Shown: one piece after another, positions 1 to 11,100 of the stretch
How positions within the stretch are numbered: position 1 is the first letter of the stretch
How the letters are laid out: each line of letters begins with the position of its first letter
Assembly (NCBI GenBank): GCA_025084515.1
Contig: JAJAGP010000544.1
Coordinates: forward strand, 245,839 to 309,838
DNA length: 64,000 nucleotides
Direction of reading: 5' to 3'
From: Ancistrus triradiatus
Lineage: Eukaryota; Chordata; Actinopteri; Siluriformes; Loricariidae
Notes under the pieces: generated by a model
The model's database searches: none
What the model was told of the DNA's origin: nothing
Seen by the model: the letters and a program-made list of their open reading frames with translations, nothing else
Made by a program: the position numbers and the translations under genes

Positions 1-985
1 GGTAATCTGAACTAATTGTAATTACACAAACCGTATTGGGACACACACCTACATGTACACAATATTACTGGGGGATACACTCACTGGCACATTTCAAGCA
101 CAGTTGTAGTTGAAGTATTTTTCTAATGTTCCATATGTTTAATTTATATTTAATATTTCAATTCTTTTATAGGGAGGGATATGGGTATGCTAGTGCCTTG
201 TGCATTTTGTTTATGTTGACTACCTGCATGTGGGCTTCTCTGGTTGCTTTATTTGTGTGTGTTTTGTACACCTACAGTGTGTTACTGTGTCTAGGCCCAC
301 ATGCAATCTGTAACATTGGGGAAAATTTTGAATAAAGAAAATGGTTATAAATCTTAAGACCACAGTTGTTAAAGTGAATGAGCATTAAAACCATGCATAC
401 TTGTATTTGTAGCTCTATACATGTATAGTAAAGATACATAGTGTACTGGTATGGACTAACTAGCCAAGATACTGTACCTATACGTAAGGCCTGTTTCTTA
501 TGAACTGTAAAGCTAGTAGTGCAACCCCTCAGAGGAAATTAGTTTTCCACCCCTATTTTAGAGCATTGGGGCCCAGTGGGTGTGTTTTTTGTTTTGTTTT
601 TGTAGCATTGTGGCAAAGTAAATGTATAAATGAGGTAATGGGTATTACGTAACATTGTGTTTGAATTTTTAAACAGAACATTTCGCTCAAATCAGTGTTA
701 ATCCCCTTGCTTTATGGCTTGCTATGGTTGAGATGCTGGAAATCATCCTTTGTTTTCTATGAGGAAAGTACAGAATTTTCAGTTATTACCATCCATTGTT
801 TAATTGTTTGTGATTAGTGTTGTCGCCTCACAGCTTGAGCGTTCATCGGTTCAATTCTCTGTCCAGACTTTGCCTGTGTGGAGTTTGTTTGGCCAAATCT
901 GATTTTCTTTTTGTGTAAGAATTATAAACGACCACATACAAAAACATTTTGTTAAACCTTTCTTTTAATGGAAATTTCTTCCTTA
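1..985. other. Noncoding stretch, probably ywhab upstream or intron 1
   Basis: No gene was recognised. Short ORFs here lack any family resemblance. About 812-900 resembles the end of a tRNA-derived SINE (gtcgcctcacagc, then ggttcaattc). About 425-475 matches an unnamed repeat also seen near 22240 and 56500. Confidence 0.5.
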
Positions 986-1560
986 CCGTATTTTTTGGGC
1001 TGTAAAGCGCAACCGGGTTATAAGGCGCGATATCAATGATCGACTGCTAACGGATCTATTTTCATACATAAAGCGCACCGGGTTATAAGGCGCATGAAAT
1101 GAAACAAAACTCTTAAGTTCCGTCGGAAACTCAGTTTGCTCTTCTTTACCTGGCGCAGGGCGTCTTCTTGCTTCCTCCACTTCCGTACCATTGATTCGTT
1201 AATGTTGAATTCTCTCACAGCTGCTCTATGTCCATGTTGTACTGCGTGACTGATAGCGCTGTGTTTGAAATCCGCTTCGAAAATAAATGAATGAATGCAC
1301 ACACCCTAATGCTGAAGCACATACCGTATTACTCCGTGATGCTGCGCACTACGGTTGCCATAAGCTTCGGAACTTACCAAGGCCGTGCTAAAACATTTTG
1401 ACAGATTTATGAGCGCCGTGTACCATCTACAATCGGTTCTAGGTCAGAAAGCACAACCAGAATTAATTCATACATTAGACGCACCGCATTTTAAGGCGCA
1501 CTGTCGATTTTTGCGAAAGTTAAAGGATTTTAAGTGCGTCTTATGGTCCGAAAAATACGG
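986..1560 (-). mobile_element. Pogo/Tigger-type MITE, copy 1
   Basis: The element is flanked by TA and ends in inverted repeats related to ccgtatttttcggaccataa. Inside, the minus strand reads HGHRAAVREFNINESMVRKW and then RKQEDALRQVKK, which resembles the N-terminal helix-turn-helix of pogo/Tigger transposases. It has no catalytic domain, so it is non-autonomous. Length 575 bp. Confidence 0.8.
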
Positions 1561-2141
1561 TACACTTGAAACCCAACTGAAATTGAACACTTCCTCATGA
1601 ACATGTGTCCGGTCTTATAAACAAGTGGCTGAGCCGTGTGTAAAGCTCCATACACACACGAACTGAATTCTGAATTTCGTAAAAGCACTGTGCTGTTCAT
1701 GTGTGGCTGTCGCCATCATTCTTTGCCCAAGTAGAAATGTGGAAAAGTGTAAACACTGAAAACCAATTAATCAGTGCATCTCTAGTTATAGCTTGCTGCA
1801 TCGGTTTCTGGTTGTGCTATTTTTGCAGGCTTTCCTGCAGAAGTTTTGGTTTGTTTGAAGAACAAATCACCTTAGACTACACCTTTTTTGCCTAGCACTA
1901 TGCTCTATTTGAAAAACTAAGCTGTAATCCTCTGAAAATTTGCTTTGCACCTTGTTAAATATTTAGAAAGCTAATTGTGTGCTTCCATTTTTTTTTTCCT
2001 TAATCAAACATCCCATGCACTTGGCGAGGTGCACCTAGCACCAGTCCGTTGTAGCCTTCTGTTCTGTGCCCTATTTTGCGTTAAATATGTATGTGTTTTA
2101 TGAGATTGACTGACAGTACTTCTTTCTCCCGCAGTCTCGAA

Positions 2142-2435
2142 ATGGACAAGAGCGACCTGGTACAGAAGGCTAAGCTGGCCGAGCAGGCTGAGCGCTATGA
2201 CGATATGGCTGCCTCCATGAAGGCGGTCACCGAGGGTGGAGTTGAGCTCTCCAATGAGGAGCGCAACCTACTGTCCGTGGCCTACAAGAACGTGGTGGGC
2301 GCTCGGCGCTCGTCCTGGCGCGTCATCTCCAGCATCGAGCAGAAGACAGAGGGCAACGAAAAGAAACAGCAGATGGCACGCGAGTACCGCGAGAAGATCG
2401 AGTCTGAGCTGCAGGAGATCTGTAACGATGTGCTG
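2142..2435 (+). CDS. ywhab: ywhab coding exon 1 (residues 1-98)
   Basis: The exon begins at 2135 after a pyrimidine-rich acceptor ending gcag; the ATG is at 2142. It ends in the codon for L98 before the donor gtgag at 2436. Phase 0. It holds the dimer-forming helices and pocket residues K49 and R56. The open frame runs on into the intron to 2462 by chance and that part is not coding. Confidence 0.96.
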
Positions 2436-5077
2436 GTGAGAAGTGCAAAGCTGGCTCTTTGAGTGTGAGACAGAAAAGTGTGTGGTGGTGTGGTATGTAC
2501 AGACTTTTCTGTTCAGGATCACAGTCGCCCTGGCACCTGTTCCCAGAAAGCACGGGTGTAAGCATGCACTACTGAAGGGCTGATGCCCAACCTGGCCAAA
2601 GTCAGATTTTAAGAAAGTCAAGATTTATTTCTATAGTGCTTTTTACAATGGAGCTTTGTCTCAAAGCAGCTTTAAAAAAACGATCCTCTACTATCCAAGT
2701 CCAAATTGAGCAAGCCTTGGGTGACAGTGGCAAGGAAAAACTCCCTTAAAGTTTTAAAGAAGAAACTTTGGCAGGACCAATACTCAAAAGGGGACCCAAT
2801 ATCTTTTGGCAACTAGATGTTATATTTAAGGATTAAACAAAGTTATGTGATTAATAAGATTATAGTAACAGTTTAAATGAACAGAATCGAAGTATTTAAG
2901 ATGTAATAATTAAAAAATATATAATATTTAAAATATAATAATTACAATAGAATATATGTAGACCAATAAATTAGATAATGTAATATTATGAAAAGTATAA
3001 TGAGTATAAAACTATAGCATATAATACAATACTGTAAATGAATAAAACATAGAATAAAAGAATGTAAAAATATGCATAGCACTGTAGGATCTTGTCCTCT
3101 GCAGGAAAGTTTTGATGCCAATGACTTCTCAGAAAATGACGCAGTCTTGTATATTACGCCATCTAATGCAATTGCAGCCATCATGTTATTCTTATGGATG
3201 CATATCTTCCATTGCCAGTGAGCTTGTTTACTTTACTGTTTTGCAAAGGCATTATTTAAAACTTCTTAAATATTTTAATTGCGGGGGCCTAACGACTCTC
3301 TTTGTGTGAAGTTTTACAGAAGTATGCATTATTTTAATGTTATTTTTCAGAAATAAAGGAATATTTTGTTATTTAAGATGCAGTGAAGCTACAATAGAAC
3401 ATAAAGATGCATGTGATAGAGACAGTATCTCAAGTGCTTCCCCTAAAATGATAGTGATATATTGGATATTGTTTGTCCAATATGTATTTTAATGGATGAT
3501 TTGGAAGAAGTGCCATTTTCTTGTAAACGGCTTTTAATTTTAGTTGAATGAGCAGGCAGTTGTGCACAGTCTTGATCCTTATTACACATTACATATGCAG
3601 GTGTGCACCGTTTAACAACAGTATTACGTTCTTAGAATATTGACCGAAATGGACTTTGACTGGACATTACCAGAGTCACATACAGTGGGGCAAAAAAGTA
3701 TTTAGTCAGCCACTGATTGTGCAAGTTCTCCTACTTAGAAAGATGAGAGAGGTCTAATTTTCATCATAGGTACACTTCAACTATGAGGGACTAAATGAGA
3801 AAAAATCCAGGAACTTTGTAGGATTTTTAAAGAATTTAATTGTAAATCATGGTGGAAAATAAGTATTTGGTCAATAACAGTTCAACTCAATACTTCGTAA
3901 CATAACCTTTGTTGGCAATGACAGAGGTCAAATGTTTCCTGTAAGTCTTCACCAGGTTTGCACACACTGTAGCTGGTATTTTGGCCCATTCCTCCATGTA
4001 GATCTCCTCTAGAGCAGTGATGTTTTGGGCCAACACCTACTTTCAACTCCCTCCACACATTTTCTATGGGGTTGAGGTCTGGAGACTGGCTAGACACTCC
4101 AGAACCATGCCAGGACCATAATTTTTAGGGAGCCACTCCTTCATAGCCCGAGCAGTGTGTTTGGAATCATTTTCATGCTGGAAGACCCAGCCACGTTCCA
4201 TCTTCAATGCTCTCACTGATGGAAGGAGGTTTTGACCTGTTTGACCTCGTTATCTGTATAAAAGACACCTGTCCACAGCCTCAAACAGTCAGACTCCAAA
4301 CTCAACCATGGCCAAGGCCAAAGAGCTGTCGAAGGACACCAGGAAGAAACTTGTAGACCTGCAGCAGGCTGGTAAGAGTGAATCTACAATAGGCAAGCAG
4401 GTTGGTGTGAATAAGTCAACTGTGGGAGCAATTGTAAGAAAATGGAAGACATACAAGACCATTGATAATCTCCCTCGATCTGGAGCTCCACGCAAGATCT
4501 CATCCCGTGGGGTCAAAATGATCATGAGAACGGTGAGCAAAAATCCCAGAACTACATGGAGGGACCTGATGAATGAACACTGAAGAGAGCTGGGACCAAA
4601 GTAATAAAAGGCTAACCAACAGTAAAACACACTATGCCGAAGAGGAGGGACTCAGATTCCTGGCAGTGCCAGGCGTGTCAGATCCTGCAGTTGTACAGTC
4701 CCCTGGTTGTACTGTCAGGCCTGCCTGGAGTTGCCAGAGAGCATATGGATGATCCAGAAGAGGATTGGGAGAATATCATGTGGTCAGATGAAACTGAAAT
4801 GGAACTTTTTGGTAAAAAACTCAACCTCGTCGTGTTTGGAGGGAAGAAATCTGAGTTGCATCCCGAGAACACCATATCTACTGTGAAGCATGGGGGTGGG
4901 AAAACATCATGCTTTGGGGCTTGTTTTGTTCGCAAAGGGGACAGGACACAATCCGTGTTAAGGGAAGAATGAATGGGGCCATGTATCGTGAGATTTTTTT
5001 AGCCAAAACCTCATTCCATCAGTGAGAGAATTGAAGATGGAACATGGCTGGCTCTTCCAGCATGAAAAATGATCCCA

Positions 5078-5118
<41 letters not shown>

Positions 5119-8100
5119 CACACACCACACACACGAGTGGGCTCGTAAAAAGCATTTCAAGGTTCTGGAGTGGCCTAGCCAGTCTCCAGACCTCAACCCC
5201 ATATAGAAAGAACAATTTGTGGAGGGAGTTGCTGCTCCAAAACATCACTGCTCTAGAGGAGATCTGCATGGAGGAATGGGCCAAAATACCAGCTACAGTG
5301 TGTGCAAACCTGGTAAAGACTTACAGGAAACGTTTGACCTCTGTCATTGCCAACAAAGGTTATGTTACAAAGTATTGAGTTGAACTTCTGTTATTGATCA
5401 AATACTTATTCTCCACCATAATTTACAATTAAATTCTTAAAAAATTTCTCTCCAGGAAATGCACAACACTGGTTCTTCACGTACTGATGGATTTATGTGC
5501 TCTTATTGCACTTCAGTCATCAAATCCACCATTGAACTCTTCAGATGCATACAGAACACCTTAACTATCACACACACACTGTAGAACCAAAATATAAGTG
5601 CACACGATGGAATATAAACATAAATAAACACACCTCACTGGCTGCACACAACCAAGAAGGAATGAGTCCACTTGAAGAAACACTGATTTCCAGAACGGGC
5701 AATGAATTGTCACCTTTTAAACATTTTAAACTTATAAATGGAGCACAGACTTTTCTGTTTTCACTTGTCAGATAAAATTGTGACACCTAAAAGTGCTCGT
5801 GCGCAACATGGACCATAATGTAGTTCCTACTTATGAATGTAGTTCATGCAAATTAAATCGATATTCATGAAATTAAAGATTTTAACAAAACATCAGAGTA
5901 ATGATTAATATCTATGGCAGTAAAAATACATTCTAAACCTTTCATTTGATTAGCTATTCATGGCCACAACGTCTGGAATGAAAAGACAGATTTTATCCTA
6001 TTATAATTGTTAAAAGCGTGGTAGTGAACGGTCACTCATCGGATGGCCATTAAATGGCGCGTGCTTGTAGTGCACAGATAAAGACCGCAAGTACCTGGGT
6101 GTGAAGGGTAATAGCCAAAGACCTTGATGTAAACATTAACGCTGTTCCTGATATCAGCTTCTCCTCTGTTCCCCAAGGGCCTCCTGGAGAAGTACCTCAT
6201 ACCCAACGCTAGCCAGGCAGAGAGCAAAGTCTTCTACCTGAAAATGAAGGGAGACTACTACAGATACTTATCTGAGGTGGCATCTGGAGATGCTAAGAAA
6301 TGTAAGTGGAATGTACAATATTATCAGTGTTTAGTATTATATATCAAAAATCAGAGCAGAGCTCGTCAACAATTTATACTGTAATTAGTGTCTTTGCATG
6401 TACACAATTTCTGATGATCAAGTATTAAATTCTGGTACTAGGAATGCCTGTGGGTGACGGTTGAAATGAGGCTTTGTTAGGGTTATGTTTTCTTGGAATG
6501 AATTCTTATTAAAGATTCCCTAGTGCAAGATTGAGGCACCCTGGCATTGTTACTATAGCAACCAATCTGGACGTGCCAGTGAGAGTGACTACAGTCCAAA
6601 CAGACAAATCAGGTTTTCGTCTCAGCACTCGGTCTGAAAATCATATTTGAGAATGAAATCCTGTTTGCCCTTCAGTCTGAACATTGCCATTGAATTGAAC
6701 TTTTTTTCCACAGCCGTATTTGTAATCTGGTCAGAATCCAAGCAGGCAGATCGAGTTTGATGTGGCTTCATTCAGCATTCAAACTGTACTACAAGGAACC
6801 ATGCTTCTTAAACTCTTATTACTTGCTGCGTGGTTTATACTGAGGTTTCGGATCCCAATACTTAAGTGCATAATAGGGCTGCAACAACGAGTTGATAAAA
6901 TCGATAATAATCGATTATTAAAAGCGTCGACAACGAATTTCATTATCGATTCGTTGTGTTGCATGATTTATGTGTCCCCCGCCTTATCATATCCGCTTAC
7001 GTTACCTGCGACACTTGCGGTCAGCGCTGGAAAAAAAAACACGAGCGATCGAAGCGGAACAGGCGCGGACGTGGAATCTTCAAAATAAGTTAGCATTAAG
7101 GCTATGTCCACACGTACACGGGTATTTTCTAAAACGGGGATTTTCACATTCGTTTATAAAAAACATCCCGTCCACACAAGCACTGTTTAAACAAAAAACT
7201 TCGTCCACATGAAAACGCAAAAACGCACACAGTCGCTGTCAAGAGCAGAGCCAAACCAGCAGTCCTATATGCCGGCGAAGCAGCTCACTCAGCGACAACA
7301 GCAACGTCCTATGCATACGAACATTTTCTCGCCATTGTTCTTCAACAACCACTTCGTTTTGAAAGCTGTCCCACCAACGAGAGGTCCGACCGGGTCTCGT
7401 CCCAAACCGGCGACGCTGGGGGCGGGAACTGCTTCGTGAGTGTGATGGATATAGTAGTGACCTCCGTAGCGCATTCTGATACCTCTGTTCTTCAGTGTAA
7501 TGACAAAGTAATAATTGTAAATTTATTTGTAGATTTGTAACAAGTTCGGTCAGCAGTGTTACAGCTGGCACTATTTTGGCTACGTCCGCTATTGCACAAA
7601 ATCGCTACAAGCAAGAAAATCTGAAAATTCTGAAAATCTTCACCCTGGAAGGAGTTTTGCAAAAAAAAAAAAAAAAAGTCCGTTTTCAGTTACCTAAAAT
7701 GCCGCTTTCGTGTGGACGAACGGTCAAAACGCATAGAAAAAGCTACGTTTTTAAAAATACCCGTGTTCGTGTAGAAAAAGAGACCCAGCTTTAGCCAGGA
7801 GCATGTTGACATGATAACATTTTTGGATTGCAATGCAAAGTTCCTAAAGAAAGGGAGTGAATGAGTTTGTATGTAGTCTTATGACCACTTGACAGAAGAC
7901 GTAACGCTATATCTTATCACTTAAACTGTAGCACCAAGAGCAGTGATATGACCAGTAAACTTTGGTATTGCCATTTGTGGACTCGTTTCGGGGACCTGTG
8001 GTTTTATCTTCTGATATTTGGGCAATTGCCCAAACAAAATCCTTGACTAATTAAGTTGGTGACTTGATTTCTTTTTGTTGCACAGCAACGGTGGACAACT

Positions 8101-11100
8101 CTCAGAAGGCCTACCAGGATGCATTCGATATCAGCAAGAAGGAGATGCAGCCTACACATCCCATCAGGCTTGGGCTCGCCCTCAACTTCTCCGTTTTTTA
8201 TTATGAAATCCTCAACACCCCAGAGCAGGCTTGCAGTTTGGCAAAGACGGTGAGTGAAGAGCTGGAGGATATTAATACAAGACAGTTTTTGTTTTTTTGT
8301 AATGAAAAAACGTTTGAAATGATAAGTGTTTCCCCATATGTTGAATTATTTGTGGCGGCCTACAACATTATCAAATATACATTTCTGTTTTTATTGAAGA
8401 GCTGTGCACTGTGCACTGAGATATTCAGCCCCTGGCTACCCTGCTAGATCTCTCTAATACATTGGAGTGAGATTGCTGTGTTTTATGTGAGATTGCAGCA
8501 TTTTTTCTGTTGTATTTATGATGCAGGCAGGTGTTTGGGAAGCAAGTAAGGGACTGGACTGGTTTGATTTTCTGATGTGCTTTCTTGATTCTCTGTTCCC
8601 ATTTTGCTCATCTTTGCGTAGTTTTGTGCTCTCGCTGAACTTGCCAGTTAAAATATTTCCAGTGCACTTTATATAGCCGTAGTGATGGGCCGATCCACAT
8701 TTTTTCAGTTCTGACCCGATTCCAACTCAACTGTCAATATAGATTCCGATACAGGAGGTTTTTTTTTTTTTTTTTTAAACTTTAGTATGATGATTATTGT
8801 TGGTACTGTGTTTAAGGATTCATCGTGCTGTCTTGCTTTTTGGCATTTAAACACTAACAAACACTTTAGTAGGGTTGCGCCGAAATGACAATACCGGTAT
8901 AGATTTGGTCAATTTCTCCACCATTGCCTGCATTAAATAGCCTAAATGCATTTGCCTTGCCTTTCAAGCAAGCTTGCTGAAAACATAAAACAAAGTTGTT
9001 TAATCATTATAGAATTTTATTTTTTATTATTTTAAAAAGGTTTAAACCTGTATATGTATAACACTTAATTGCAGGGTTATGTGGAAGACTTAAACATGTG
9101 GGATTGTTGTGGCCTAGTGGCTAAGGTACTGGACTATGGACCAAAAGGTCCAGGGTTCGAATCCCACCTCTACCAAGCTGCCACTGTTGGGTCCTTGAGC
9201 AAGGCCCTTACCCCACAATTGCTTGGATTGTAAGATTGTATCAGTTGTAAGTTGCTTCTGATAAGGGCGTCTGCTAAATGCTGTAAATGTAAACATGAGA
9301 TAAAATTAGTTGAATACTGTTACACCGGGTTTGTGTCTCCGGTGTTAAATATGTATGTAATGATTTAAATGCACTTTTTATAGATTTCACATAATACTTT
9401 TCTTGCTAGTTTTAATCAATTCATTTATGACCAGTTACCAGCTACAGAAGACCTTACATTTTCCCTCATGTTAGTCCTAATATTAGCTTCTGTCTACATT
9501 TGATCTGTTCCTCGTGTGTTACGCTGTCCAGGTCAAGATCTCGTTTCCTTAAAGTGATCCTAAGTAAATATTTCTTTCGCGTTTGTTGAAAGAAGGTGCA
9601 AATGCAAGCAATGCCCCCACTGTAGAGCCCTGCTTCCACACAGCAGACATGTTTGTTGCATTTACGAAGAGCGCCACGCTAATACTATTTGCTCACTCAG
9701 CTGCGGACTGAAGTTGCCGCATGCTCATGGTAAGATCTGGAATGGAATCTGGATCGGTAAGTGGATCGTCCCTGAGTGAACGACATCAATATTGGACCTG
9801 CTACTGATATAGGATCGGACCCATCTCCACCCATCCCCACCTGACACCACTTTGGCTTGCCTCCGCATGTAGAAGCTAATTCTGTGGGGAACCGCTGATT
9901 GTAAGATTTAGAGAAAGTGTTCTTTGTGAATTGAAGCTTGATATGCCTTTTGTTGTAGGCTTTTGATGAAGCCATCGCTGAACTTGACACTTTGAACGAG
10001 GACTCTTACAAAGACAGCACCCTGATCATGCAGCTACTAAGGGACAACCTGACTGTAAGTTAAAGGCAGAATTTTATTGAGCCTCTAGTATAAAATGAGA
10101 ACAATAGGCAGATTTTTTGTTTGCTTGAAGCTCAGCATCTGCTGGTATAAGTTCACTTGCTTTACTTTCGTATGTTCTTCACATTAACAAGTTGGTCGTG
10201 TGTAAGCTCTGAAATTATAGGAGCAAACTGCTAATTGCCTTGTTCAACGCCTGTTGACAAATTTTGCTATTAATCTGCTGTTGCTCAAATGTATTCGCTT
10301 CGCTTTTCTGAGCTTGTGAATCCTATTCTGGGTTCGCTGTATTTATGCGCTTCGTTAAGTGTACTATTTAATAGCCATACACTCCCTTTCGGAGACCACT
10401 AAATTGGCCCAACCCTAGTGTGTATGTACAGCGGGGTAAAAAAGTATTTAGTCAGCCACTGATTGTGCAAGTTCTCCTTCTTAGAAGGATGAGAGAGGTC
10501 TGTAATTTTCATCATAGGTACACTTCAACTGGGAGATAAAATGAGAAAAAAAATCCAGGAAATCACATTGTAGGATTTTTAAAGAATTTAATTGTAAATC
10601 ATGGTGGAAAATAAGTATTTGGTCAGTAACAAAAGTTCAACTCAATACTTTGTAACATAACCTTTGTTGGCAATGACAGAGATCAAACGTTTAATGTAAG
10701 TCTTCACCAGGTTGGCACACACTGTAGCTGGTATTTTGGCCCATTCCTCCATGCAGATCTCCTCTAGAGCAGTGATGCTTTGGGGCTGTTGCTGGGCAAC
10801 ACGGACTTTCAACTCCCTCCCTTCTTAAAGTAGTAGTTACAGGTCTGTGCCAGAAATCTTGCTTGTTTGTGGGTGACCAAATACTTATTTTCCACCACGA
10901 TTTACAATTAAATTCTTTAAAAATCCTACAATGTGATTTTCTGGATTTTTTTTCCCCTCATTTTGTCTCTCGTAGTTGAAGTGTAGCTATGATGAAAATT
11001 ACAGACCTCTCATCTTTCTAAGTAGGAGAACTTGCACAATCAGTCACTGACTAAATACTTTTTTGCCCCAGTGTATGACTAGTCACCTTGTGAATCGTTT

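Larger units (their letters stand above)
3683..5440. mobile_element. Rearranged Tc1-like transposon with two 3' halves head-to-head
   Basis: A left terminal repeat (cagtggggcaaaaaagtatt) starts after TA. From 3683 to about 4233 the sequence is the inverted 3' half: the minus strand reads SQSPDLNPIENVWRELKVG and the C-terminus. From about 4234 it switches to the 5' UTR and transposase start on + (MAKAKELSKDTRKKLVDLQQ at 4308), with HTH, WSDET block and C-terminus, broken by frameshifts and an (AC)n run at about 5079-5118. The right terminal repeat is cut near 5440. There is no 5' terminal repeat. Not active. Confidence 0.85.

Noticed and set aside
126..335. 69-codon open frame with hydrophobic content
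   Set aside because: Hydrophobicity follows from T-rich composition; no splice context or family resemblance.
8250..8447. Extension of ywhab exon 3 into following sequence
   Set aside because: The gtgagt donor and the exact join to the next exon (AFDEAIAEL) show that it is intronic.
9109..9180. tRNA-like A and B boxes considered as a tRNA gene
   Set aside because: The sequence continues into a conserved SINE body with tail and target duplication, and no cloverleaf with a proper anticodon stem was apparent. The same applies to the other seven copies.
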